Below are positions 50,549 through 59,535 of a stretch of DNA of 64,000 nt, in pieces. The translations under genes were made by a program, and so were the position numbers. This DNA comes from Pacificitalea sp040119125 (GTDB lineage: Bacteria > Pseudomonadota > Alphaproteobacteria > Rhodobacterales > Rhodobacteraceae). A model generated the notes under the pieces. The model was given only the letters and a program-made list of their open reading frames with translations. It had not been told where the DNA came from and did not search any database. Numbering within the stretch: the stretch's first letter is position 1; the number at the start of each line of letters is the position of its first letter. The stretch is taken from positions 248,001-312,000 of the forward strand of contig JBEDTR010000017.1 in NCBI GenBank assembly GCA_040119125.1. The letters run 5' to 3'.

Positions 50549-51580
50549 ATGGACGCGATATTGCTGCAAATTCTCAACGGGCTGGACAAGGGCAGCGCCT
50601 ATGCGCTCATCGCACTTGGACTGACCCTGATCTTTGGCACCCTCGGGGTCGTCAACTTCGCGCATGGGGCGCTGTTCATGATCGGCGCGTTCTGCGCGGT
50701 GACGCTGAACAAGATCCTGAACCTGAGCGTGACCACCATCGACCCGGAACGCACCGATTTCCTCGGCCAACCGCTGAAGGTGCAGACCCCCTATATCGAA
50801 AACTGGTTCGGGCCTGAGATCGGCGCTTCGATCATCGACTGGTCGGTGCCACTGGCGATCCTCTTCTCGATCCCGGTGATGTTGATCGTGGGCTACGTCA
50901 TGGAACGCGGGCTCATCAAGCATTTCTACAAGCGGCCCCATGCCGACCAGATCCTTGTGACCTTCGGTCTGGCAATCGTGCTGCAGGAGATCGTAAAACA
51001 CTATTACGGGGCCAACCCGATCCCGACGCCCGCGCCCGACATGTTCCGCGGCTCGCTCGATTTCGGGGTGCTGCTGGGCTTTGACCCGAACGCGATCATC
51101 TATCCCTATTGGCGGCTCGTCTATTTCCTGTTCTCGGCCCTGATCATCGGCGCTGTGTTCTGTTTCCTGCAATTCACGACCTTCGGCATGGTGGTGCGCG
51201 CGGGCATGGCAGATCGGCAGACCGTGGGCCTGCTGGGCATCGATATCGACCGCCGGTTCACCATCATGTTCGGGCTTGCGGCGGCCGTCGCCGGGCTGGC
51301 GGGCGTGATGTATACGCCGATCAATTCCCCCAACTACCACATGGGCATGGATTTTCTGGTGCTGAGCTTCGTCGTCGTCGTCGTGGGCGGCATGGGATCG
51401 CTGCCCGGTGCGGTGGCGGCTGGTTTCCTGCTGGGCATCCTTGAAAGCTTCGCGTCGATGAACGCGGTGAAAGACCTGCTGCCCGGCATCGACCAGATCA
51501 TCATCTATCTGGTGGCAATCGTAATCCTGCTGATCCGGCCGCGCGGCCTGATGGGGCGCAAAGGCGTGATGGAGACCTGA
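50549..51580 (+). CDS. ABC importer permease, LivH type
   Basis: A 343-residue inner-membrane permease with about eight helices. LivH signatures are LDKGSAYALIALGLTLIFGTLGVVNFAHGALFM near the N-terminus, TFGLAIVLQEIVKHYYG, FGMVVRAGMADRQTVGLLGID (the EAA-like cytoplasmic loop) and FVVVVVGGMGSLPGAVAAGF. A ~60-residue insertion after the second helix (VTTIDPERTDFLGQPLK...) is longer than in E. coli LivH. The stop is 3 bp before the next permease ATG. Confidence 0.93.
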   Translation: MDAILLQILNGLDKGSAYALIALGLTLIFGTLGVVNFAHGALFMIGAFCAVTLNKILNLSVTTIDPERTDFLGQPLKVQTPYIENWFGPEIGASIIDWSVPLAILFSIPVMLIVGYVMERGLIKHFYKRPHADQILVTFGLAIVLQEIVKHYYGANPIPTPAPDMFRGSLDFGVLLGFDPNAIIYPYWRLVYFLFSALIIGAVFCFLQFTTFGMVVRAGMADRQTVGLLGIDIDRRFTIMFGLAAAVAGLAGVMYTPINSPNYHMGMDFLVLSFVVVVVGGMGSLPGAVAAGFLLGILESFASMNAVKDLLPGIDQIIIYLVAIVILLIRPRGLMGRKGVMET

Positions 51581-51583
51581 TCC

Positions 51584-52804
51584 ATGGGACTGGACAAAAA
51601 AGACATTACCGTTCTGCTGATCGTGGCGGCGCTGGCACTCTTCGCCCCCTTCCTGCTGAACCCGTTTCCCGCAGGCTCCGAGATGGCGCAGTTCAACGCG
51701 GGCTATCCCGACCTGATGCAGCGGTTTGTGATCTTCGGGATCTTCGCGGTGGGGTTCAACATCCTCTTCGGCCTGACCGGTTACCTGTCCTTTGGGCATG
51801 CGGCGTTTCTGGGGGTGGGCAGCTATTCGGCGGTCTGGATGTTCAAACTGCTGAGCATGAACGTCATTCCCGCCATCATCCTATCGGTGATCGTGGCGGG
51901 TCTGTTCGCGCTGCTCATCGGGTTCATCTCGCTGCGCCGCTCGGGGATCTACTTCTCGATCCTGACGCTGGCCTTCGCGCAGATGTCGTTCAACCTTGCC
52001 TATTCCGTGCTGACGCCGATCACCAATGGCGAAACCGGGCTGCAACTGGCGTTGAGTGATCCGCGCATCCTCGACGGGGGCGGCTCGGCCACATCGCTGC
52101 CGGTGACCGAGCTCTTCGGGATGGAAATGCGCTCCACCTGGGTGATGGATGCGGGGGCGTGGAGCTTCCAGTTCAACGCAGGCTATTACCTTTGCGCGGT
52201 GATCTTGCTGATCGCCTTCTATATCTCCATGCGCATTTTCCGCTCGCCCTTCGGGCTGATGCTGCGGGCGGTGAAATCGAACCAGCAGCGGATGAATTAC
52301 ACGGGCCTCAACACCCGGCCCTATACGCTGGCGGCCTTTGTTATCTCGGGCATGTATGCCGGTCTGGCGGGCGGGCTTCTCGCCTCGATGGACCCGCTGG
52401 CGGGCGCCGAGCGGATGCAGTGGACGGCCTCGGGCGAGGTGGTGCTGATGACCATTCTGGGCGGCGCGGGCACGCTGATCGGGCCGATCCTTGGCGCGGG
52501 ATTCATCAAGTATTTCGAGAATATCTTCTCAAAGATCAACGAAGCGACGCTGCACCAGTGGGTCAGCGCCCTGCCCGACGGGCTGGAAAACGGTGTGGTC
52601 TTTGTGGCCGAACATTTCGTCGGCCCCGGCTGGCACCTGACGCTGGGTCTGCTGTTCATGCTGATCGTGATCTTCCTGCCCGGCGGGCTGGTGGAAGGCG
52701 GGCAGCGGGTCGGACGCCTGTTCCGCCGGCGTGACGGCAATGCCAGTGGCCCCGAAGCCGATGCAGCGCAGCAGCGCGGCGCCTCCCATAAACCCGCAGA
52801 ATAA
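51584..52804 (+). CDS. ABC importer permease, LivM type
   Basis: A 406-residue permease forming a heterodimer with the preceding LivH-type subunit. Motifs: GFNILFGLTGYLSFGHAAFLGVGSY, LRRSGIYFSILTLAFAQM, FGLMLRAVKSNQQRMNYTGLN and GEVVLMTILGGAGTLIGPILGA. It has a hydrophilic C-terminal tail of ~40 residues rich in Arg, Gly and Ala. A central periplasmic segment (TNGETGLQLALSDPRILDGG) varies between substrates. Followed after 12 bp by the first ATPase gene with a GGAGAG site. Confidence 0.93.
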   Translation: MGLDKKDITVLLIVAALALFAPFLLNPFPAGSEMAQFNAGYPDLMQRFVIFGIFAVGFNILFGLTGYLSFGHAAFLGVGSYSAVWMFKLLSMNVIPAIILSVIVAGLFALLIGFISLRRSGIYFSILTLAFAQMSFNLAYSVLTPITNGETGLQLALSDPRILDGGGSATSLPVTELFGMEMRSTWVMDAGAWSFQFNAGYYLCAVILLIAFYISMRIFRSPFGLMLRAVKSNQQRMNYTGLNTRPYTLAAFVISGMYAGLAGGLLASMDPLAGAERMQWTASGEVVLMTILGGAGTLIGPILGAGFIKYFENIFSKINEATLHQWVSALPDGLENGVVFVAEHFVGPGWHLTLGLLFMLIVIFLPGGLVEGGQRVGRLFRRRDGNASGPEADAAQQRGASHKPAE

Positions 52805-52816
52805 GGAGAGACCGCA

Positions 52817-53590
52817 ATGGGCATCCTAGAAGTCAAAGGCGTCAACAAGCGCTTCGGCGGGTTGCAGGCGCTGGGGGACGTGAACCTCAGCGTGGCCGAG
52901 CAATCGGTGCACGCCATCATCGGCCCCAATGGGGCGGGCAAATCGACCCTGCTGAACTGTCTGGTGGGCAAGCTCATTCCCGATACCGGCTCGGTCATGT
53001 TCGACGGGCAGTCGGTGTTGGGCCGCAGCCCGCATCAGATCAACCAGATGGGCATCAGCCGGGTATTTCAAACGCCCGAGATCTTTGGCGATCTGACGGT
53101 GTTTGAAAACGTGCTGATCCCCTGTTTTGCCCGCCGCGACGGCGCGTTCGAATTGAACGCCATTCGGTCCGTGCGCAGCCAACAGGATATGGCCGAGAAG
53201 GCCGAGCAGATCCTGATCGACGTCAATATGATCGACAAACGGCACATGCACGCGGCCTCGCTCAGCCGGGGGGACAAGCGGCGGTTGGAAATGGCGATGT
53301 GTCTGGTGCAGGAGCCGCGTTTGCTGCTGCTGGACGAGCCTACCGCCGGGATGGCGCGGGCCGATACCAACAACACCATCGACCTGCTGCGCGAGATCAA
53401 GGAGAGCCGCAACATCACCATGGCGATCATCGAGCATGACATGCATGTGGTGTTCAGTCTTGCCGACCGGATCACGGTGCTGGCCCAAGGCACGCCGCTG
53501 GTCGAGGACATCCCCGAAAACATCAAGGGCCACCCGAAGGTCCAAGAAGCCTATCTTGGCACCACTCAGCACGCCACGGCCGCGCATTGA
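52817..53590 (+). CDS. ABC importer ATPase, LivG type
   Basis: A 257-residue nucleotide-binding subunit. Walker A is GPNGAGKSTLLNCLVG, Walker B is LLLLDEPTAGM, and the switch His is in IIEHDMHVVF. The ABC signature reads LSRGDKRRLEMAM instead of LSGGQ, a variant also seen in relatives of this importer type. The LivG-like ISRVFQTPEIFGDLTVFENV Q-loop is clear. Pairs with the LivF-type subunit encoded next. Confidence 0.93.
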   Translation: MGILEVKGVNKRFGGLQALGDVNLSVAEQSVHAIIGPNGAGKSTLLNCLVGKLIPDTGSVMFDGQSVLGRSPHQINQMGISRVFQTPEIFGDLTVFENVLIPCFARRDGAFELNAIRSVRSQQDMAEKAEQILIDVNMIDKRHMHAASLSRGDKRRLEMAMCLVQEPRLLLLDEPTAGMARADTNNTIDLLREIKESRNITMAIIEHDMHVVFSLADRITVLAQGTPLVEDIPENIKGHPKVQEAYLGTTQHATAAH

Positions 53591-53618
53591 CCGCCTGCGC
53601 GCGACAGGGAGCACCCGC

Positions 53619-54374
53619 ATGAACACCCGACCCGATTTTTCCAAACACGCCAACCACGCGGCAACCGCCCCGGCCTATTTCTCGGTTTGGGATCTGCATG
53701 CCTATTACGGCGAAAGCTACATCGTGCAGGGCGTCAATTTCACCGTCCATGAGGGCGAGATCCTTGCGCTGCTAGGCCGCAACGGGGCGGGCAAGACCTC
53801 CACCTTGCGGGCGATCGCGCGGATGGACAGCCCACAGGTCAACCATGGCGAAATCTGGCTTGATCACCAGCCGCTGCACAATATGCGCGCGCATCAGGCG
53901 GCGATGGCGGGGATCGGGCTGGTGCCCGAGGACCGCTGCATCATCCCCGGCCTGACGGTGGAGGAAAACCTGCAACTGGCACAGATCGCGCCGCCCGTGG
54001 GCTGGTCGATCCAGCGGCTTTACGAGCTGTTCCCGCGTCTGGGCGAACGGCGCAAGCAGGAGGGCGTGACCCTGTCGGGCGGCGAGCAGCAAATGCTTGC
54101 CATTGCCCGCGCATTGGCCCGCGACATCAAGGTGCTGCTGCTCGATGAACCCTATGAAGGGCTGGCCCCCGTGATTGTGGATGAGATCGAAAAGACCCTG
54201 ATCCACATCAAGGAACTGGGCATCACCACCGTCATCGTCGAACAAAACGCCATTCGCGCGCTGGAACTGGCCGACCGGGCCGTGATCCTCGACACCGGGC
54301 AGATCGTGTTCGACGGGCTGGCCAATGACGTGCTGGAAGATGCCGCGCTGCGGTCCGAATATCTAGCGATCTGA
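53619..54374 (+). CDS. ABC importer ATPase, LivF type
   Basis: A 251-residue nucleotide-binding subunit. Walker A GRNGAGKTSTLRAIAR, LivF-typical GLVPEDRCIIPGLTVEENL, signature LSGGEQQMLAIARAL, Walker B VLLLDEPYEGLAP, and switch VEQNAIRALELADRAVIL. A ~25-residue N-terminal lead precedes the fold. ATG 53619 has AGGGAG upstream; the 28-bp gap after LivG keeps it in the operon. A weak GC stem follows, then acs 142 bp on. Confidence 0.94.
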   Translation: MNTRPDFSKHANHAATAPAYFSVWDLHAYYGESYIVQGVNFTVHEGEILALLGRNGAGKTSTLRAIARMDSPQVNHGEIWLDHQPLHNMRAHQAAMAGIGLVPEDRCIIPGLTVEENLQLAQIAPPVGWSIQRLYELFPRLGERRKQEGVTLSGGEQQMLAIARALARDIKVLLLDEPYEGLAPVIVDEIEKTLIHIKELGITTVIVEQNAIRALELADRAVILDTGQIVFDGLANDVLEDAALRSEYLAI

Positions 54375-54516
54375 CGCCCTGACCCGACACGCCGGAGGCC
54401 ATTGAACCCCCCGGCGGACTGCACCAATGTCTTGTTGCTGGCCCGATCCCACAGGTTCAAAGTGCCGGCAACACGAAGACCGCCGGGGGAGGCGGTCAGC
54501 CATCCGGAGGAATCCC

Positions 54517-56475
54517 ATGCTCGACACCGAGAAAACGTCTCATCCCGCTCCTGAGGGCTTCGTCGCCAAGGCGCATGTGGATGCCGCCCGCTACGAGCAG
54601 ATGTATCAGGCATCCGTTGACGACCCGGATGCGTTCTGGGGCGAACAGGGCAAGCGTCTCGACTGGATCGAACCGTTCACCAAAGTGAAGAACGCCAATT
54701 TCACGCTGGGCGAAGTCTCGATCAAATGGTTCGAGGACGGCGTTCTGAACGTCGCCGCCAATTGCATCGACCGGCATCTGGAAACCCGCGCCAATCAGAC
54801 CGCGATCATCTGGGAGCCGGACGAGCCCACCGATCCCGCGCTGCATATCACCTATCGTGAGCTGCATGAGAAAGTCTGCCGCTTTGCCAATGTGCTGCTG
54901 AGCCAAGGCGTGATGCGCGGCGACCGGGTCGTGATCTACATGCCGATGATCCCGGAGGCCGCCTATGCGATGCTGGCCTGCGCGCGGATCGGGGCCATCC
55001 ATTCCATCGTCTTTGCCGGGTTCTCGCCCGATGCGCTGGCCAACCGGGTCAACGACTCCGGTGCCAAGCTGGTGATCACCGCCGACACCGCGCCCCGCGG
55101 CGGCAAACGCACGGCGCTGAAATCCAACGCCGACGCCGCGCTGCTGCATTGCTCGGACAAGGTGCGCTGTCTGGTGGTCAAGCACACCGGCGATCAGATC
55201 AGCTGGATCGACGGGCGCGATGTCGATGTGAAGGCGATGATGGAAACCGTCGCCCCCGATTGTCCGCCGCGTCCCATGAACGCCGAAGACCCGCTGTTCA
55301 TCCTCTACACCTCGGGCTCGACCGGGAAACCCAAGGGCGTGGTGCACAGCTCTGGCGGATACCTTGCCTATGCGGCGATGACCCATGAGCTGACCTTCGA
55401 CTATCACGAGGGCGATGTGTTCTGGTGCTCGGCAGATGTCGGCTGGGTCACCGGGCACAGCTATATCGTCTATGGTCCGCTGGCCAATGGCGCCACGACG
55501 CTGATGTTCGAAGGCGTGCCCACCTATCCCGATGCGGGTCGGTTCTGGGAGGTCTGCGCCAAGCATGGCGTCAATCAATTCTACACCGCCCCCACCGCGA
55601 TCCGCGCTTTGATGGGACAGGGGCGCGAATGGGTCGATAAGCACGATCTGTCCAGCCTGCGCCTGCTGGGCACGGTGGGCGAGCCGATCAACCCCGAAGC
55701 CTGGACATGGTATAACGACGTCGTCGGCCATGGCCGCTGCCCGATCGTCGACACATGGTGGCAGACCGAAACCGGCGGCCATATGATCACCCCCCTGCCC
55801 GGCGCGATCCCGACCAAACCCGGCTCCGCGACCAAGCCGTTCTTTGGCGTGCAACCGGTGCTGTTGGAGCCCAACACGGGCGAGATCGTCGCCGAGACCG
55901 AGGCCGAAGGCGTGTTGGCCATTGCCGATAGCTGGCCCGGTCAGATGCGCACCGTCTGGGGCGATCACGCGCGGTTTGAGGAAACCTATTTCCAGCAATA
56001 TCCCGGCTATTATTTCTCGGGCGATGGCTGCCGCCGCGATGCGGATGGGTATTACTGGATCACGGGCCGGGTCGATGATGTGATCAACGTCTCGGGCCAC
56101 CGCATGGGCACGGCGGAGGTCGAAAGCGCCTTGGTCGCACATAAGGCCGTGGCCGAGGCCGCCGTCGTCGGCTACCCGCATGACGTGAAGGGTCAGGGGA
56201 TCTACGCCTATGTCACCTTGATGAACAGCGAGACCCCGTCCGACGCGCTTCGTAAGGATCTCGAAGCATGGGTGCGCACCGAGATCGGCCCCATTGCCAA
56301 GCCTGATCTGATCCAGTGGGCGCCGGGCCTGCCCAAAACCCGCTCGGGCAAGATCATGCGCCGTATCCTGCGCAAGATCGCGGAAAACGATCATGGCAGT
56401 CTGGGCGACACATCCACCCTCGCCGATCCGTCGGTTGTCGATGACCTGATCGAAAACCGCATGAACAAGGGCTGA
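54517..56475 (+). CDS. acs: Acetyl-coenzyme A synthetase
   Basis: AMP-forming ligase activating acetate to acetyl-CoA. The 652 residues equal the E. coli Acs length. Motifs: A3 ILYTSGSTGKPKGVVHSSGG (~residue 263), A5 TWWQTETGGHM, A8 YWITGRVDDVINVSGHRMGT, and the acetylatable Lys in PKTRSGKIMRRILRKIAEND near the C-terminus (A10). GGAGGAA lies before ATG 54517; a small CCGCC/GGCGG stem sits just upstream of it. Same strand as the importer, and followed by a strong terminator. The CrbS-like kinase and the ScfR-type regulator close by suggest acetate-responsive control. Confidence 0.97.
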   Translation: MLDTEKTSHPAPEGFVAKAHVDAARYEQMYQASVDDPDAFWGEQGKRLDWIEPFTKVKNANFTLGEVSIKWFEDGVLNVAANCIDRHLETRANQTAIIWEPDEPTDPALHITYRELHEKVCRFANVLLSQGVMRGDRVVIYMPMIPEAAYAMLACARIGAIHSIVFAGFSPDALANRVNDSGAKLVITADTAPRGGKRTALKSNADAALLHCSDKVRCLVVKHTGDQISWIDGRDVDVKAMMETVAPDCPPRPMNAEDPLFILYTSGSTGKPKGVVHSSGGYLAYAAMTHELTFDYHEGDVFWCSADVGWVTGHSYIVYGPLANGATTLMFEGVPTYPDAGRFWEVCAKHGVNQFYTAPTAIRALMGQGREWVDKHDLSSLRLLGTVGEPINPEAWTWYNDVVGHGRCPIVDTWWQTETGGHMITPLPGAIPTKPGSATKPFFGVQPVLLEPNTGEIVAETEAEGVLAIADSWPGQMRTVWGDHARFEETYFQQYPGYYFSGDGCRRDADGYYWITGRVDDVINVSGHRMGTAEVESALVAHKAVAEAAVVGYPHDVKGQGIYAYVTLMNSETPSDALRKDLEAWVRTEIGPIAKPDLIQWAPGLPKTRSGKIMRRILRKIAENDHGSLGDTSTLADPSVVDDLIENRMNKG

Positions 56476-56501
56476 CGGCGCCTCCTCACGCCTGCCCTGT
56501 C

Positions 56502-56536
56502 AAGCCGCCGTTTCCCTCCCGAAACGGCGGCTTTTT
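56502..56536 (+). terminator. Rho-independent terminator after acs
   Basis: A perfect 13-bp stem (AAGCCGCCGTTTC / GAAACGGCGGCTT) with a 6-base loop is followed by a T-run (56532-56536), 27 bp after the acs stop. It marks the end of the importer-acs transcription unit. Confidence 0.93.
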
Positions 56537-56676
56537 GCGTGGTGGGGGCAGAAAATTGCCCATGCCCTTAAGTCACCGCGCGACCCTTCCTTTTCGGGGA
56601 ACCAGGGGGGAACCGCATCATCGCGCCGGGGTTGAACAGGCAGACGTCACAGACGACAACAGATGGAGTTCGAGTA

Positions 56677-57513
56677 ATGTTTGCTATGAAAACCGCCCTT
56701 CTTTCCGGTGCTGCCGCGATTGCCCTTACCTCGGGTGCTTTTGCGCAGGAGGCCACTTCTGACACCGACGCGACCACGGGGTCTGGCACGACCCCGCTGC
56801 TGACTGACACGAACGATACGACGGTCGGCGGTGATGCAGCGGTCAGCGCGGGCACGGAGCTAGACGCGACTGTCGCGCCCGGTGATGACGCAGAAATCGT
56901 GACCGACACGGATGCGGAAACCGACAGCAATGTCGATGTCGCCGCGCCCGGTGCCGATGCCCAGACCGAAACAGATGCCGCAGCCGAAACCGATATGGCT
57001 GCCGATCCGGTGATGGAAGAAAGCGCTGACCCCGAGACGGATCTCGCCACCGATGCGGAGTTGGACGCTGAGGCTGCTGAAGGCGAAATGACCGCCGAAA
57101 CCGACGCTGAGACCAACACTGATACGAATGTCGGCGGTGTGATCGGCACTGACACCGCGTCCAGCTCGTTCAATTTCGAGCAGGCCTATTCCGGAGCAGC
57201 CGGGATGCAGATTGCCGAGCTGATCGGCTCCGACGTGATTGATGCGGATGGCAAGACGGTTGGCGAGATTGACCGGTTCGCGCGTCTGAACAACGATATC
57301 GTCGCAGTCATCGGCGTTGGCGGGTTCCTGGGTCTGGGTGAAGACGACATTGCCCTGTCGCTCGACCAGATGAACTATGCCGCCGAAGAAGGGCAGTTCA
57401 CGTTGAGCGGTTATACCGAGGAAGACCTCGAAGGCATGCCTGAATATGATGCCGCCGCAGCGACCGAGCTGGAAAACGAAGCAACGCTGGAAGAAAGCTG
57501 GAACGGGCTGTAA
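56677..57513 (+). CDS. Secreted acidic PRC-barrel domain protein
   Basis: A 278-residue precursor. A Sec signal peptide (KTALLSGAAAIALTSGAFA, cleavage before QEATS near residue 24) is followed by ~120 residues of low-complexity Asp/Thr/Glu/Ala repeats (DTDAETDSNVD, ETDAAAETDM, ETDAETNTDTN). A PRC-barrel at residues ~175-260 follows (MQIAELIGSDVIDADGKTVG, FLGLGEDDIALSLDQM). It ends with an acidic tail. PRC-barrels mediate RNA or protein contacts; the role of periplasmic ones is unclear. ATG 56677 or 56686 would both fit. Confidence 0.88.
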   Translation: MFAMKTALLSGAAAIALTSGAFAQEATSDTDATTGSGTTPLLTDTNDTTVGGDAAVSAGTELDATVAPGDDAEIVTDTDAETDSNVDVAAPGADAQTETDAAAETDMAADPVMEESADPETDLATDAELDAEAAEGEMTAETDAETNTDTNVGGVIGTDTASSSFNFEQAYSGAAGMQIAELIGSDVIDADGKTVGEIDRFARLNNDIVAVIGVGGFLGLGEDDIALSLDQMNYAAEEGQFTLSGYTEEDLEGMPEYDAAAATELENEATLEESWNGL

Positions 57514-57549
57514 GTCCGAAACACCGCTTCTTTAGCAGTGATTTACGGG

Positions 57550-57573
57550 AAGCGGGCCTTTGGGTCCGCTTTC
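57550..57573 (+). terminator. Probable terminator after the PRC-barrel gene
   Basis: AAGCGGGCC pairs with GGTCCGCTT (one G-T pair) around a 4-base loop and is followed by a short T-rich tract. It lies 37 bp after the PRC-barrel stop. Confidence 0.7.
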
Positions 57574-57680
57574 TGCGTTCACGCAACCGCGACCGCCCGC
57601 GTCAAATCGTGCGTCGGCCGGCACTGGACCTTGGCGCGTCCATTTCTTATATGAATAGTCGGAAAACATCCGAGGCAGCC

Positions 57681-58043
57681 ATGACCGCAGACAGCACCCC
57701 GCTCGAAGGAGCGCCGCTCATCCGTCCGTCTTCGACCGAGCATCCGCTCTACGATAATATCGTCGAGGCCTGCCGTAGCGTGTATGATCCGGAGATCCCG
57801 GTGAACATCTACGATCTGGGGCTGGTTTATACGATCGACATTTCGGAGCAAAATGAGGTCGGTATCCTGATGACGCTGACCGCGCCCGGCTGTCCTGTCG
57901 CAGGCGAAATGCCCGGCTGGCTGGCGGAGGCGATTGAGCCTCTTGATGGCGTGAAGCATGTCGATGTCGACATTACCTGGGATCCACCCTGGGGAATGGA
58001 AATGATGTCTGACGAAGCCCGGTTGGAACTGGGGTTCATGTAA
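57681..58043 (+). CDS. SufT-like Fe-S assembly protein (DUF59/MIP18)
   Basis: A 120-residue DUF59 protein. The core DNIVEACRSVYDPEIPVNIYDLGLVYTIDI, LTAPGCPVAGEMP (conserved Cys) and VDVDITWDPPWGMEMMSDEARLELGF match the SUF-system assembly proteins, which aid maturation of Fe-S proteins. GAGG precedes ATG 57681. In related genomes this gene ends the suf operon; here it and the SufA-like gene stand apart from sufBCDS. Confidence 0.92.
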   Translation: MTADSTPLEGAPLIRPSSTEHPLYDNIVEACRSVYDPEIPVNIYDLGLVYTIDISEQNEVGILMTLTAPGCPVAGEMPGWLAEAIEPLDGVKHVDVDITWDPPWGMEMMSDEARLELGFM

Positions 58044-58160
58044 TAACCGTCTGATCCGCATAATTCGTGAATTTTGCGGATCACAGATTTGCCCTGCCGC
58101 GTCTTAAAACCGGTCTGGGCAATGATTAGATTGAAGTATCGAGAACGATCGGAGTTCGAG

Positions 58161-58511
58161 ATGTTCGGTATCCCCGGCAAGCAAGCCGTTACCATAACCC
58201 CCCGCGCCGCGGCGCAGATCTCCCGCCTGATGCTGAAGGACGGCCATGAAGGGCTGCGGATCGGCGTCAAGAAGGGCGGTTGCGCAGGCATGGAATATAC
58301 CATGGATTATGCCGCCGAAATCGACCCCCATGATGAGGTGGTCGAGCAGGAAGGCGCGCGGGTGATGATTGCGCCCATGGCGCAGATGTTCCTGTTCGGC
58401 ACCGAAATCGACTATGAGACCTCGCTGCTGGAATCCGGGTTCAAATTCAACAACCCCAATGTCACCGAAGCCTGTGGCTGTGGTGAATCGATCAAATTCG
58501 CCGATATGTGA
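58161..58511 (+). CDS. A-type Fe-S carrier, SufA/IscA/HesB family
   Basis: A 116-residue scaffold/carrier for iron-sulfur cluster delivery. The three cluster cysteines are in KKGGCAGMEY and ACGCGES near the C-terminus, with the preamble ITPRAAAQISRLML. GGAG lies 9 nt before ATG 58161. Paired with the SufT-like gene 117 bp upstream; SufA is likelier than ErpA because of that neighbour. Confidence 0.93.
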   Translation: MFGIPGKQAVTITPRAAAQISRLMLKDGHEGLRIGVKKGGCAGMEYTMDYAAEIDPHDEVVEQEGARVMIAPMAQMFLFGTEIDYETSLLESGFKFNNPNVTEACGCGESIKFADM

Positions 58512-58682
58512 GCCGCCCAAAGGCTCTGATGCGATCAGCCCGGCTGCGTTTCTGCGTTGCCGGGTTTTTCATATGCGCGGCGCAAATTAGGTAGGGATCC
58601 GCCGAGTTCGCAGTTTGGCAGGAACGATCCCACGGGGGCAGTGTTGGGCTTTGAGCATTCGCTCAAAGGAAAGGACCCCGTC

Positions 58683-59504
58683 ATGCAAAGCCATACCGCA
58701 CCTGTTGAAGGCATCCCCATGCGATGGGAGGAAACCGGCACAGGAGACCCTGTGATCTTGCTCCACGGCATTCCGACCTGCCCCGCTTTGTGGCGCGATG
58801 TCGCCCCGCTTATTCGCAACCGCCGCGTTCTGGCATGGGAAATGCCCGGCTATGGCGCATCCATCCCCGAAGGCCGTGACCGCGACATTTCGGTCGGCAC
58901 GCAGGCTGATTACCTCGTCGCTTGGATGCGCTCTCAAGGCATTCACCGTGCCATTCTTGTCGGACATGACCTTGGCGGCGGGGTTGCGCAGATCGCCGCT
59001 GTGCGTCACCCGGAGATGGTTAGCGGGCTCTTGCTGACCAACGCGATCAGCTACGATTCCTGGCCCATTCCGATGGTAAACGCCATCGCCGCTACGGGCT
59101 CGATCGTCGAACATGCGCCCGACGGCGCGTTACGCCAATTGATGAAAATGATGTTCACGAAAGGGCATGAGACCGACGCCGCCGCTGAGGCCGCGCTTAA
59201 CGCGCACCTCCCGCATTATGAGCGTCACGACGGCGCCGAAGCCTTTGTGCGGCAGACCCAATCGCTCGACGTTGAAGACACCAAAGCCATCGTAGACCGC
59301 CTGCCGACGCTGGGCATCCCCGCGCGGATTGTCTGGGGCGTGGCGGATGACTTTCAAAAGATCGAATATGGCGAACGCCTGTCCCGCGACCTGAACGCGC
59401 CGCTGCGAAAGATCGAAGGCGGGCTGCATTTCACGCCCGAAGATCACCCGCAGATCCTCGCGGAGGAGATCAACGCGTTGGCGGATACGGTTGCCGCCAA
59501 TTGA
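58683..59504 (+). CDS. Alpha/beta-hydrolase with Asp nucleophile (dehalogenase/epoxide-hydrolase-like)
   Basis: A 273-residue alpha/beta hydrolase. The oxyanion HGIPTCPALW motif is at ~residue 29. The nucleophile elbow is VGHDLGGG with Asp96 instead of Ser, the hallmark of haloalkane/fluoroacetate dehalogenases and epoxide hydrolases rather than esterases. The acid lies in VWGVADDFQKIEYG and the base is probably His in GGLHFTPEDHP. The substrate is unknown. AAGGA lies ~8 nt before ATG 58683. Convergent with proB; a GC stem (59516-59536) between them may terminate both. Confidence 0.88.
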   Translation: MQSHTAPVEGIPMRWEETGTGDPVILLHGIPTCPALWRDVAPLIRNRRVLAWEMPGYGASIPEGRDRDISVGTQADYLVAWMRSQGIHRAILVGHDLGGGVAQIAAVRHPEMVSGLLLTNAISYDSWPIPMVNAIAATGSIVEHAPDGALRQLMKMMFTKGHETDAAAEAALNAHLPHYERHDGAEAFVRQTQSLDVEDTKAIVDRLPTLGIPARIVWGVADDFQKIEYGERLSRDLNAPLRKIEGGLHFTPEDHPQILAEEINALADTVAAN

Positions 59505-59535
59505 GCGAAACTGCGGGGGTCGGCGCGCCCGGCCC

